From: Nonomuraea fuscirosea
GTDB lineage: Bacteria > Actinomycetota > Actinomycetes > Streptosporangiales > Streptosporangiaceae
DNA: 64,000 bases
NCBI RefSeq assembly: GCF_003001935.1
Contig: NZ_PVNG01000005.1
Location: 62,001-126,000, forward strand
Direction of reading: 5' to 3'
Shown piece by piece: positions 34,332-42,953 of the stretch. A program made the position numbers and the translations under genes. The stretch's first letter is position 1, and the number at the start of each line of letters is the position of its first letter. The notes under the pieces were generated by a model. The model did not search any database, was not told the origin of the DNA, and saw only the letters and a program-made list of their open reading frames with translations.

Positions 34332-35411
34332 TCAGGCCAGGTCGGACGGGATGAGGCTGTAGACGACCAGGTCCTCGCCGCCGAGCGAGGCGCGGGCGAC
34401 GCCCTCGCGGACGAAACCGGCCTTCTCCGCCACCCGCTGCGACGCGGTGTTGGAGGGGGAGGCGCGCAGCTGGAGCCGGGTGAAGCCGTGCCGCTGGAAC
34501 AGCCAGCGGGCGACGGCCAGCACGGACTCGCCCGCGTACCCCCTGCCCCTGGCCCAGGGGGCGGTCATGTAGCCGACCTCGGCCGTGCGGCTGTTCCAGT
34601 CGACGTCGCGCAGGTCCACGTTGACGGCGAAGCGGCCGGTCTCCAGCTCCTCGGCCGTCCAGATGATGCCGGCGCCCCTGATCCTGTTCCGCTCGGAGCG
34701 TTCGATGTAGGCGCGCGCCTGCTCCTCGTTGTAGTCGCGCGGCACGCCCGTGCCGGCCTGGGTGAGCGCGTCGGCGCCGGTGGCGGCCAGGTCACGCACG
34801 TCGCCGGGGGACGGCCGGCGCAGCAGCAGGCGCGGTGTGCGCAGGTCGGTCCTGGGCAGGGAGTCGGCGGGCAGGCGGCCGTCCTCGCGCAGGAGGCCGA
34901 ACATGACCAGGTCGTGCGTCCCGTCCTCGTCGAGCACGGCGGAGCGCAGCACGCCCTCCCAGGTGAAGCCCGATTTGAGCGCGACGCGGAGCGAGGCCGG
35001 GTTGTCCAGGTTGGCCGTCAGGTCGATCCGGCGCATCCGCGTGGTGTCGAACACCCAGTCCGTCAGCCCGCGTACGGCCTCGGTGGCGAAGCCGCGGCGG
35101 CGGTAGAGGGGGTGCACGCCGTACCCGACCTCGGTCGTGCCGGCCTCCCACGAGGTCTTGAACAGGCTGATGGCCCCCACGACGACCTCGTCGGCGTCGG
35201 CCATGGCCAGATGGACGCCCTGTCCTGAGCGGCGCAACTCGTGCACGCCGTGGGTGAGCCAGCGCGCGATGCCGGAGGTCCTGTCCGGAGCGCCCGGCGG
35301 GAGGAAGCGGACGCCGGACTGCACGACGGACCGGATCCGCGCGGCGTCCCCGGGACCGAAGGGGCGGAGCGTCAGCCGTGCGGTGGCGATGCTCACGTCG
35401 GGATCGAACAC
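34332..35411 (-). CDS. Tandem GNAT acetyltransferase
   Basis: A 359-residue protein with two RimJ/RimL-type N-acetyltransferase domains: residues about 8-175 with the acetyl-CoA loop YRRRGFATEAV, and about 185-355 with ARGRGYAGESV. Each is a full GNAT module. Start GTG 35411 gives VFDPDVSIATARLTLR; GTG 35396 is an alternative, and neither has a clear ribosome site, so a leaderless transcript is possible. It is divergent from the DUF2795 gene. The acceptor (ribosomal N-terminus, antibiotic or other amine) cannot be told. Confidence 0.83.
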   Translation of the reverse strand: MFDPDVSIATARLTLRPFGPGDAARIRSVVQSGVRFLPPGAPDRTSGIARWLTHGVHELRRSGQGVHLAMADADEVVVGAISLFKTSWEAGTTEVGYGVHPLYRRRGFATEAVRGLTDWVFDTTRMRRIDLTANLDNPASLRVALKSGFTWEGVLRSAVLDEDGTHDLVMFGLLREDGRLPADSLPRTDLRTPRLLLRRPSPGDVRDLAATGADALTQAGTGVPRDYNEEQARAYIERSERNRIRGAGIIWTAEELETGRFAVNVDLRDVDWNSRTAEVGYMTAPWARGRGYAGESVLAVARWLFQRHGFTRLQLRASPSNTASQRVAEKAGFVREGVARASLGGEDLVVYSLIPSDLA

Positions 35412-35489
35412 GCTGGGCAGGGTACACAGTCGCGATGTTTGCCCACGAAAGCGGGGGTAAGGGGGCGCAGGGAGAGGAGTGAGAGAACC

Positions 35490-35897
35490 ATGGAACGTGG
35501 GAGCGACAAGCACGGCCCCCGTCTGGACGAGCAGCAGAAGCACGAGACCGAGGGCATGGTCCGCGGCGGCGGCACGACGCACGCCGAGGAGTGGAAGGAG
35601 CCCGAGTCCATGCCGTCGGCCGGTGAGGAGCCCCAGCGGTCGTACCCGCCCGGTCACGAGCCAGGCGTCCCCGAGGGCATGACGCAGGGTGACGTCGATC
35701 TCCGCAGCGACCTGGCCAAGTGGCTGAGCGACACGCACTGGCCCGCGTCCAAGGCGGAGCTGCTGCGGCGCGCCGAGCGCCAGGGCGCGCCCGACCGGGT
35801 GGTCGACCTGGTCGAGTCGCTGCCCGACCGTGATTTCAGCAACATGGCCGACATCGCCAAGGCCCTGGGCATCGGCGTGGAGCAGCGGAGGTGGTGA
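35490..35897 (+). CDS. DUF2795 small protein
   Basis: A 135-residue soluble protein. The N-terminal 65 residues are charged and disordered (His/Glu/Gly/Pro-rich). The C-terminal 70 hold a DUF2795-like helical domain (LAKWLSDTHWPASKAELLRRA). ATG 35490 has AGGAG 9 nt upstream. It is separated by 3 nt from the GTG of the Rv2629-like gene, so the two are co-expressed and may be functionally joined. Role unknown. Confidence 0.72.
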   Translation: MERGSDKHGPRLDEQQKHETEGMVRGGGTTHAEEWKEPESMPSAGEEPQRSYPPGHEPGVPEGMTQGDVDLRSDLAKWLSDTHWPASKAELLRRAERQGAPDRVVDLVESLPDRDFSNMADIAKALGIGVEQRRW

Positions 35898-35900
35898 CGG

Positions 35901-36911
35901 GTGCGGCTGGACTTCATCAGGCGCCTGTACGAGCGCCCGGGACCGTACGCGTCGGTCTACCTGGGCGCCTTCACCGGCCCCGAGCGCCGGGCCCACTGGC
36001 GCGGCGCGCGTGACCGGCTCGACCGGCTCACCGAGACGACCCTGGACGCGCTGGAGGAGGAGGCCCTGCGGCCCGCCGCCGGGCGGGCGCTGTTCGCCAC
36101 GGACGGCAACGTCGTGCTGGCCGAATCGCTCGATCGCCAGCCGGACGAGATGACCACGTGGACGCCTCTGCCGCACGTCACGCCCATGCTGATGCTGCGC
36201 GGCGAGAACGTGCCGCACATCCGGGTCATCGTGGACCACGCGGGGGCGGAGGTGACCGTGTTCGCGGGCGGGTCCCCGCGGACGACCACCGTGGAGGCCG
36301 CCTCCTGGCCGCTGCAGAAGACCGCGCAGGGAGGCTGGTCGCAGAAGCGCTACGAGCAGGCCGTGGACGAGACCTGGGAGAAGAACGCGGTCGCCGTGGC
36401 CCATGAGATCGACGAGCAGGTACGCCGCGTCGGGGCGGAGCTGGTGCTGATCGCCGGCGAGCCGAAGTCGCGCTCCTACCTGCTGCGCCACCTCGGCACC
36501 AAGGCCGCCGACCGGGTGACCATGGTCGAGCACGGCAGCCGCGAGAACCACGGCCGGTTCGAGCAGGACGTGGAGCGGGCCCTCGACGACTGGCTCGACC
36601 ACCGGCGCGCGGAGCTGCTGGAACGGCACCAGGAGTCCGCGGGACCCACCGGCATGGCCTGGGTCTCGAAGGCCCTGCGCGAGGGCCGGGTGCACGCCCT
36701 GCTGGTGCCCGGCGAGATGCCGAAGCCGGTCTGGATCGGCGAGGGCGGCACGCAACTGTGCACCGACCGGGCCGAGCTGCACCGGTGGGGCGTGGCCGAG
36801 CCGGTGCAGGAACGCGCGGACTCCGCGCTGGCCAGGGCCGCGGCGATGACGGACGCGGAGCTGTGGTTCACCGACGCGGTCGACGACGTGGCCGCGGTGC
36901 TCAGGTACTGA
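35901..36911 (+). CDS. Rv2629/Vms1-like bacterial eRF1-family factor (ribosome hibernation type)
   Basis: A 336-residue protein resembling the actinobacterial Rv2629 family, bacterial relatives of archaeo-eukaryotic release factor 1. The family includes the hibernation factor Balon. Recognisable parts are the N-terminal SVYLGAF...RRAHWRGARDRL, the central RVIVDHAGAEVTVFAGG and the C-terminal PVWIGEGG...GVAEPVQERADSAL. GTG start at 35901, 3 nt after the DUF2795 gene. Expected role is binding of vacant or stressed ribosomes (inference from the family). It converges on lutC with only 3 nt between stops. Confidence 0.78.
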   Translation: MRLDFIRRLYERPGPYASVYLGAFTGPERRAHWRGARDRLDRLTETTLDALEEEALRPAAGRALFATDGNVVLAESLDRQPDEMTTWTPLPHVTPMLMLRGENVPHIRVIVDHAGAEVTVFAGGSPRTTTVEAASWPLQKTAQGGWSQKRYEQAVDETWEKNAVAVAHEIDEQVRRVGAELVLIAGEPKSRSYLLRHLGTKAADRVTMVEHGSRENHGRFEQDVERALDDWLDHRRAELLERHQESAGPTGMAWVSKALREGRVHALLVPGEMPKPVWIGEGGTQLCTDRAELHRWGVAEPVQERADSALARAAAMTDAELWFTDAVDDVAAVLRY

Positions 36912-36914
36912 CCG

Positions 36915-37472
36915 TCACGTACTGATGATCACTACGAGGGTACGGGGACCGTGCACGCCCTCGACCCGGTTGAGCTCGATGTCGCTGGTGGCCGAGGGAC
37001 CGCTGATCCAGGTGAGCGGACGGGCCGGGTCGAGCCGGGCCACGGCCTCGGGGACGCCGGCCACGATCTGGTCGGCCCGCACCACGCACAGGTGGTAGTC
37101 GGGGACCAGCGTCTGCGCCCGCGTCCCCTGGCCCGGCCCGTGGTCGAGCACGATGGTGCCGGTCTCGGCGATGGCCACGGCGCAGTTGGTCACCACGCCG
37201 TCGGCGCTCTTCAGGTCGCTCCAGCCGCCCGGCCGGTCGAAGCCGTCCGGGACGATCATGCGGCGCTCGCCCAGGCAGGCGTCGATCGTGGCGGGCAGGT
37301 CGGCCGCCGGCACGACGTGGACGATCGCCCGGTAGTCGTCGACCCGCTCGGCGAACAGCCCGACGAGGTCCTCCACCTGCCGTTCCGTCCGGTAATCGCG
37401 GGGGATGTCCACCTCCGCGCCGCCGGCGACGGCCCGGCCGATCCGGGCGAGGATCTCCTCACGCGCGCTCAT
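36915..37472 (-). CDS. lutC: LUD-domain lactate utilisation protein C
   Basis: A 185-residue LUD protein, third component of the iron-sulfur L-lactate dehydrogenase LutABC. It has the family pattern VTNCAVAIAETGTIVLDHGPGQGTRAQTLVP and the C-terminal SGPSATSDIELNRVEGVHGP. ATG 37472 lies 14 nt inside the end of lutB. Last gene of the lutABC operon. Confidence 0.93.
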   Translation of the reverse strand: MSAREEILARIGRAVAGGAEVDIPRDYRTERQVEDLVGLFAERVDDYRAIVHVVPAADLPATIDACLGERRMIVPDGFDRPGGWSDLKSADGVVTNCAVAIAETGTIVLDHGPGQGTRAQTLVPDYHLCVVRADQIVAGVPEAVARLDPARPLTWISGPSATSDIELNRVEGVHGPRTLVVIIST

Positions 37473-38850
37473 TCCGCTCCCACCAGTCTCTGAATGATTC
37501 TTCGGGAATGTCGGGCAGGTCCCGGGTGTCGGTCCAGGCCGACAGCGGGCCCGGCAGCCGCTTCGGCACCAGCTTGCGCAGCTTCCCGGCCGCCCGCTGG
37601 GCCTTGGCCAGCCGCTCGTGGTCGCTGAGAATCCAGCCGGCCACCTTCATGCCCGCCTGCTCCGCCGCCGCGTGCGGCGCCTTGGCCCGCAGGTCGACCA
37701 GCACCTCCGGGATGTCGATGGCCACCGGGCAGGCCTCGTAGCAGGCCCCGCAGAGGCTGGAGGCGAACGGCAGCGAGGCGTCGAGCTCGGAGGACATGCC
37801 CCTGAGCTGCGGGGTGAGGATCGCGCCGATCGGTCCTGGATAGACCGAGCCGTACGCGTGACCGCCCGCGCGCTCGTAGACCGGGCAGACGTTCAGGCAG
37901 GCCGAGCAGCGGATGCAGCGCAGCGCCTGGCGGCCCACCTCGTCGGCGAGCACGTCGGTGCGGCCGTTGTCGAGCAGCACGAGGTGGAAGTCCTGCCCCT
38001 CGACCGCGCCCGTCCACATGCTCGTGTACGGATTCATCCGCTCGCCCGTGGAGCTTCTGGGCAGCAGCTGGAGGAACACCTCCAGATCCCGCCAGGAGGG
38101 CAGCAGCTTCTCGATCCCGACGACGCTGATGAGGGTCTCGGGCAGGGTCAGGCACATCCGGCCGTTGCCCTCCGACTCCAGCACCACCAGCGTGCCGGTC
38201 TCGGCCACCATGAAGTTGGCGCCGGAGATCGCGACCTTGCTCCGCAGGAAGCGTTCGCGCAGGTGCAGCCGGGCCGCCTCGGTCAGCGCGGGCGGGTCGT
38301 CGGTGAGGTCGGGCGAGACCCCCGGCATCTTGTCGAGGAAGATCTCCCTGATCTCCGACCTGTTGCGGTGGATCGCGGGGACCAGGATGTGGCTGGGGAA
38401 GTCGTCGCCGAGCTGGACGATCAGCTCGGCCAGGTCGGTCTCGTACGCGGTGATGCCGTGCTCGGCCAGCGCCTCGTTGAGCTGGATCTCCTGGGTGGCC
38501 ATCGACTTGACCTTGACCACCTCGCGCTCGCCGGTGGCCTGGACCAGGCCGGTCACGATGCGGTTGGCCTCGGCGGCGTCCCTGGCCCAGTGGACGGTGC
38601 CGCCCGCCCTGGTCACGGCCGCTTCGAGCTGCACCAGGTAGCGGTCGAGGTGGCGCAGGGTGTGGTCCTTGATCGCCTTGCCGGCGGCCCTGAGCTCCTG
38701 CCAGTCGGGCAGCTCGCCGACGACGCCCGCGCGCTTGTCGCGAATGGTGTGCGTCGCCTTGCGGAGGTTGAAGCGGAGCTGGGAGTCCTGTACGGCCTTG
38801 CGGGAGTTGTCCGGAAAGCTGCCGGGCATGCCGAGAAAGGTGGAGCTCAT
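37459..38850 (-). CDS. lutB: Iron-sulfur L-lactate utilisation protein B
   Basis: A 463-residue protein with an N-terminal LUD domain (about 60-290, with the FMVAETGTLVVLESEGNGR segment) and a C-terminal ferredoxin domain carrying two 4Fe-4S motifs, CIRCSACLNVCP and CGACYEACP, near 300-370. It transfers electrons in lactate oxidation to pyruvate. Its ATG at 38850 overlaps the lutA stop by ATGA. Confidence 0.93.
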   Translation of the reverse strand: MSSTFLGMPGSFPDNSRKAVQDSQLRFNLRKATHTIRDKRAGVVGELPDWQELRAAGKAIKDHTLRHLDRYLVQLEAAVTRAGGTVHWARDAAEANRIVTGLVQATGEREVVKVKSMATQEIQLNEALAEHGITAYETDLAELIVQLGDDFPSHILVPAIHRNRSEIREIFLDKMPGVSPDLTDDPPALTEAARLHLRERFLRSKVAISGANFMVAETGTLVVLESEGNGRMCLTLPETLISVVGIEKLLPSWRDLEVFLQLLPRSSTGERMNPYTSMWTGAVEGQDFHLVLLDNGRTDVLADEVGRQALRCIRCSACLNVCPVYERAGGHAYGSVYPGPIGAILTPQLRGMSSELDASLPFASSLCGACYEACPVAIDIPEVLVDLRAKAPHAAAEQAGMKVAGWILSDHERLAKAQRAAGKLRKLVPKRLPGPLSAWTDTRDLPDIPEESFRDWWERNERA

Positions 38851-39578
38851 GGGGCCTCCTCCGTCGATGCGAGGATTTCGGCCAGGTGCATGGTCCTGAC
38901 GCCGGTCTTCTGGCGGCGCAGGGTGCCGCCGATGTGCATCAGGCACGAGTTGTCGGCCGCGCAGAGCACCTCGGCCCCGGTGTCCTGGATGTGGCGGACC
39001 TTGTCGGCGCCCATCGCGGCCGAGACGGCGGGATTCTTCACCGCGAACGTGCCGCCGAAGCCGCAGCACTCCTCCGAGCCGGGCAGCGGCACCAGCTCCA
39101 GACCGCGGACGTTGCGCAGCAGCCGGGCCGGCCGGTCGCCCAGGTGCAGGCCGCGGAGCGAGTGACACGTCGGGTGATAGGTCACCCGGTGCGGGAAATA
39201 TGCGCCGACGTCCTCGACCTTCAGCACGTCGATCAGGAACTCGGACAGTTCGTACACCTTCGGCGCGACCTCGGCGATGGCCGCCGCTCCCCTGCTGCCC
39301 GGTTTCGCCAGCTTCGGATACTGCTCGCGCACCATGGCCGCGCACGACCCCGACGGCGCGACGACGGCGTCGTAACCGGCGAACACCTCGGTGAAGTGGC
39401 GGGCCAGCCGTACGCCGTCCTCCCGGTAGCCGGTGTTGACGTGCATCTGCCCGCAGCAGGTCTGCGCGGCGGGGAAGTCGACCTCGCAGCCGAGCCTGCG
39501 CAGGAGCGACACGACGGCCTTGCCGGTGCCCGGGAAGAGCGTGTCGTTCACGCACGTGATGAACAGGGCGACGCGCAC
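38847..39578 (-). CDS. lutA: L-lactate utilisation protein A (CCG-domain)
   Basis: A 243-residue protein with two cysteine-rich CCG domains (TCCGQMH near 40 and ECCGFGG near 170) that bind iron-sulfur clusters, as in GlcF/LutA. First gene of lutABC, transcribed away from the FadR-type regulator at 39676; the two operators at 39596 and 39612 lie directly upstream. Confidence 0.93.
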   Translation of the reverse strand: MRVALFITCVNDTLFPGTGKAVVSLLRRLGCEVDFPAAQTCCGQMHVNTGYREDGVRLARHFTEVFAGYDAVVAPSGSCAAMVREQYPKLAKPGSRGAAAIAEVAPKVYELSEFLIDVLKVEDVGAYFPHRVTYHPTCHSLRGLHLGDRPARLLRNVRGLELVPLPGSEECCGFGGTFAVKNPAVSAAMGADKVRHIQDTGAEVLCAADNSCLMHIGGTLRRQKTGVRTMHLAEILASTEEAP

Positions 39579-39595
39579 GGCTCTCCTTCCGCTAA

Positions 39596-39606
39596 TGGTC
39601 GGACCA
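39596..39606. promoter_or_regulatory. FadR/LldR-type operator 1
   Basis: TGGTC-G-GACCA, a perfect 11-bp palindrome of the kind bound by FadR-subfamily GntR regulators, 17 nt upstream of lutA. Confidence 0.8.
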
Positions 39607-39611
39607 CAGTA

Positions 39612-39622
39612 TGGTCAGACCA
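39612..39622. promoter_or_regulatory. FadR/LldR-type operator 2
   Basis: TGGTC-A-GACCA, a perfect palindrome whose centre is 16 bp from that of the first site. It lies between lutA and the divergent regulator gene and suits cooperative binding of two dimers. Confidence 0.8.
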
Positions 39623-39675
39623 TATCGAACCATCATGAATCAGGCCAGCATCCATCCCGGCACCAGGAGGCTTCG

Positions 39676-40374
39676 TTGGACGGCTCCGGCTGGCGTCCCG
39701 TCAAGCGAACGCGGACGTTCGAGGACGTGCTCGCGCAGATCGAGCGCCGCATCACCGAGGACGGCCTCACCGCGGGCGACCGGCTGCCCGCCGAACGCCA
39801 GCTCGCCGAGCAGCTCGGTGTGAGCCGCTCGTCGGTACGCGAGGCCATGCGCGTGCTGGAGACCCTCGGCGTGGTCTCCTCCCAGGCGGGCCGGGGCCCC
39901 GACGCCGGCGCCGTGCTCACCTCGCGGCCCGACTCGGCGCTGACCGACCTGCTCCGGCTGCACCTGGGCCTGGCCGGTCTGGAGATGCGCGAGGTCATCG
40001 GCACCCGGCAGATGATCGAGCAGTGGGCGGCGGCCCAGGCGGCCGGCGCCCGCGCCGACACCTCCGCGCTCGCCGCCGCCCTGGCCGGGATGGACGCGGC
40101 GGGGTCGGCCGAGGAGTTCGTCGAGCACGACACGGCCTTCCACTGCGCCATCGCGGACGCCTCGGGCAACCGGCTCATCGCCGCCATCATGCGCTCGCTG
40201 CGCGACTCGATGCGGATCTACTCGGTCGAGGCGGTGCGGCGGCTGGGGGACACCTCGATCCTGCGCGCCGACCACGTCCGCATCCTCGCGGCCATCGAAC
40301 GCGGCGCGGCGGACGAAGCCGTCGCGGCCGTCTCCGAGCATCTGGCGCACGCGTACCCGTCGCTGTTCACCTGA
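39676..40374 (+). CDS. FadR-subfamily GntR regulator of lutABC
   Basis: A 232-residue regulator. The winged HTH covers residues about 15-80 (LPAERQLAEQLGVSRSSVREAMRVLETLG). The FCD all-helical effector domain covers about 95-225, with metal/effector His residues in VEHDTAFHCAIAD. The start is TTG 39676 with AGGAGG at 39665-39670, 5-nt spacing; longer frames overlap the operators. It is divergent from lutABC and most likely a lactate-responsive repressor (LldR type). Confidence 0.88.
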   Translation: MDGSGWRPVKRTRTFEDVLAQIERRITEDGLTAGDRLPAERQLAEQLGVSRSSVREAMRVLETLGVVSSQAGRGPDAGAVLTSRPDSALTDLLRLHLGLAGLEMREVIGTRQMIEQWAAAQAAGARADTSALAAALAGMDAAGSAEEFVEHDTAFHCAIADASGNRLIAAIMRSLRDSMRIYSVEAVRRLGDTSILRADHVRILAAIERGAADEAVAAVSEHLAHAYPSLFT

Positions 40375-40408
40375 GCTTCTCCCCAGGAGAGGGCCGGACG
40401 AGCCGCCG

Positions 40409-41839
40409 TCACTCCTGGCGGTCGGCCTCGCGGCAGCCGGCCCCCGTGCAGCGCACCATCCCGTGCAGGAGCGCGTCCAGCCGCGACACGAGCGCGGGAT
40501 CGGCGCTCATCGCCAGGTTGCGCAACTGGTACGGGTCGGCCTGCAGGTCGTAGAGCTGCAACTCCCCGGTCTCGTACCGGACGTAGGTGTACCGATCCGT
40601 GCGCAACGCCCGATAGGCCGGCACCGGCGTCTGGGCCGCCGACGACCGGTTGAGCGGCCGGTTGAACTCGACCAGCACGTGCTTGCGCCACTCCCCCAGC
40701 GACCGGCCGCGCAGCAGCGGCACGAGCGAGCGCCCCTCCGCGAACGGCGGCACCGTGGCCCCGCCGAGCTCGGCGAACGTCGGCGCCAGGTCGATCGTGG
40801 CCCCCATCTGCGTGATCGCCGAGGCGGCCGGCACACCGGGACCCCTGACGACGAGCGGGATGTGGATGGCCTCCTCGAACGGCGTGGTCTTGCCCTGCTT
40901 GAGCCGGTGCGTGCCGAGGTGGAAGCCGTTGTCGGAGGTGAAGAAGATGTAGGTGTTGTCGAGCTTGCCGGAGTCCTGGAGCGCCTGGACCACCGTCCCG
41001 ACCAGGTCGTCCACGCCGAGCATGGAACGCAGCCTGGTGCGGTGGCGCTCGTCGACCTCGGCCACGGTCTCCGGCGGCAGCGGCGGCCTCTCGCGCAGCC
41101 AGAGCGGCTCGGCGGAGACGTCGGCCTGGTTGAAGGAGGGCGTGCGCGGCGCCGTGGCCGTCGGGAAGGCGTCGGCGTGCCGGTAGGCCGGGTTGGCCGG
41201 GTTGTGCGGGCCGATGGGCGCGAGGTAGAGGAAGAACGGCTCGTCGGAGCCGGCGATGAAGTCGCGCGCCTTGCCGGCCAGCACGTCGGCCAGGTAGTCC
41301 TGCTCCGACCAGCCGTAGTCGAACAGGCCGCCGTTCTCGTTGAGCCGGTAGCCGTACTCCTGGTAGAGCTGGCGCACCGGCACGTCCCACTCGTCCCAGC
41401 CGGGCGGCACGTACGCCTCGGGAGCCGAGTTGCCCGGATAGTGGTTGAGGAACTTGCCCATGAGCGCCGTGCGGTAGCCGGCCTCCTGCATCCAGGTGCC
41501 GATCGTGGAACGTTCCAGATCCTGCTCGTGGAAGCGGGCGAAGCCGCCTTCCGGCGCCGTGTTGGTCAGGACGCCGTGGCTGTGGACGTGCTGGGAACGC
41601 AGGATCGAGGCCCTGGAGGGGCAGCACCAGGAGTTGGTGACGAAGAAGCGGTCGAACGAGGCGCCCTGCCCGACCAGGTGCTGGGTGATGTTGGGAAAGT
41701 TCTGCAGCGTGCCCTTCTCCAGGTCGTCGGCCATGATGAGGACGATGTTCGGCCGGGAGTCGCCCTCGGCCATCGTCGGTCCCGCCGCCGGCAGCAGAAG
41801 CAGCAGGCAGGCGGCGAGACGACACAAACCCTTGAGCAC
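40409..41839 (-). CDS. Secreted type I sulfatase
   Basis: A 476-residue sulfatase with an N-terminal signal peptide (about 1-24, cleavage near MAEGDS). The formylglycine signature is Cys72-Cys73-Pro74-Ser75-Arg76, so Cys72 would be converted by a formylglycine-generating enzyme. Metal ligands start in IVLIMADDLE (Asp38/39), and FFTSDNGFHLGTH carries the distal ligands. It hydrolyses sulfate esters outside the cell; the substrate (glycan or aryl sulfate) is unknown. GTG start at 41839. It is solitary, convergent with the lut regulator. Confidence 0.9.
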   Translation of the reverse strand: MLKGLCRLAACLLLLLPAAGPTMAEGDSRPNIVLIMADDLEKGTLQNFPNITQHLVGQGASFDRFFVTNSWCCPSRASILRSQHVHSHGVLTNTAPEGGFARFHEQDLERSTIGTWMQEAGYRTALMGKFLNHYPGNSAPEAYVPPGWDEWDVPVRQLYQEYGYRLNENGGLFDYGWSEQDYLADVLAGKARDFIAGSDEPFFLYLAPIGPHNPANPAYRHADAFPTATAPRTPSFNQADVSAEPLWLRERPPLPPETVAEVDERHRTRLRSMLGVDDLVGTVVQALQDSGKLDNTYIFFTSDNGFHLGTHRLKQGKTTPFEEAIHIPLVVRGPGVPAASAITQMGATIDLAPTFAELGGATVPPFAEGRSLVPLLRGRSLGEWRKHVLVEFNRPLNRSSAAQTPVPAYRALRTDRYTYVRYETGELQLYDLQADPYQLRNLAMSADPALVSRLDALLHGMVRCTGAGCREADRQE

Positions 41840-41921
41840 AGAGTGTGACTACCCAGGATGATCCGCCATTGACACGCAGACCGCCCACCGCCGTAATAGA
41901 ACTTAATTCCGGAGGTGTCTT

Positions 41922-42923
41922 ATGAAGCTCGGCCTGAACCTCGGCTACTGGCAGCGCAACGCCGACGACGCGACCGAATCGGTGCTCGCCGCCGAGCGGC
42001 TCGGCTACGACTCGGTGTGGACGGCGGAGGCGTACGGCAGCGACGTGTTCACGCCGCTGGCCTGGTACGGCGCGCGGACGACCCGCATCAAGCTGGGCAC
42101 CTCGATCGCCCAGATGTCGGCCAGGCCACCGGTCACGACGGCGATGACCGCCATGACGCTCGACCACCTGACCGGCGGGCGGCTGCTGCTCGGGGTGGGC
42201 GCCTCGGGGCCGCAGGTGGTGGAGGGCTGGTACGGCCAGCCGTTCGCCCGCCCGCTGGCCAGGACGCGCGAGTACGTCGAGATCATGCGCAAGGTCTGGC
42301 GGCGCGAGGAGCCGGTCACGTCCGAGGGGCCCCACTACCCGCTGCCACTGCCGGGCGGGCTGGGCAAACCGCTCAAGTCCATCACCCATCCGCTCCGGCC
42401 CGACATCCCCGTCTATCTCGGGGCGGAGGGGCCGAAGAACGTCGCGCTGGCCGCCGAGCTGGGGCAGGGCTGGCTGCCGCTGTTCGCGTTCCCGGAGAAG
42501 ATCGAGCAGATGTACGGCGAGGCGCTGTCGGCGGCACGACCCGGCTTCGACGTGGCGGCCATGGTGATGGTGGTGATCTCCGACGACGTCAGGTCCGCGC
42601 TCGACGGCGTGAAGATGATGCTCACGCTCTACATCGGCGGCATGGGCGCCAAGCAGCGCAACTTCCACGCCGACATCATCGGCCGGATGGGCTACGCCGA
42701 GGCCGCCGAGCACATCCAGTCGCTCTACCTGGCGGGGCGCAAGGACGAGGCGTTCAAGGCGATCCCGGACGAGCTGGCCGACGGCATCTCGCTCGTCGGC
42801 CCGCCCGGCCGGATCAAGGAACGGCTGGAGCTGTGGCACCGCAGCCCGGTGACGAGCCTGCTCGTCATGGGGCCGCGGGACGAGCCCTCGCTGAAGCTCG
42901 TCCGCGACCTCGTCCTCGGCTGA
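41922..42923 (+). CDS. LLM-class F420-dependent oxidoreductase
   Basis: A 333-residue TIM-barrel luciferase-like protein beginning [11 protein letters not shown]. Segments [23 protein letters not shown] and [23 protein letters not shown] match actinobacterial F420-dependent LLM reductases. The substrate is not predictable. ATG 41922 is preceded by GGAGG. It is monocistronic, divergent from the sulfatase. Confidence 0.9.
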   Translation: MKLGLNLGYWQRNADDATESVLAAERLGYDSVWTAEAYGSDVFTPLAWYGARTTRIKLGTSIAQMSARPPVTTAMTAMTLDHLTGGRLLLGVGASGPQVVEGWYGQPFARPLARTREYVEIMRKVWRREEPVTSEGPHYPLPLPGGLGKPLKSITHPLRPDIPVYLGAEGPKNVALAAELGQGWLPLFAFPEKIEQMYGEALSAARPGFDVAAMVMVVISDDVRSALDGVKMMLTLYIGGMGAKQRNFHADIIGRMGYAEAAEHIQSLYLAGRKDEAFKAIPDELADGISLVGPPGRIKERLELWHRSPVTSLLVMGPRDEPSLKLVRDLVLG

Positions 42924-42953
42924 GAACCCTCTCCCCCGGTCCCCGCGCGGGTG

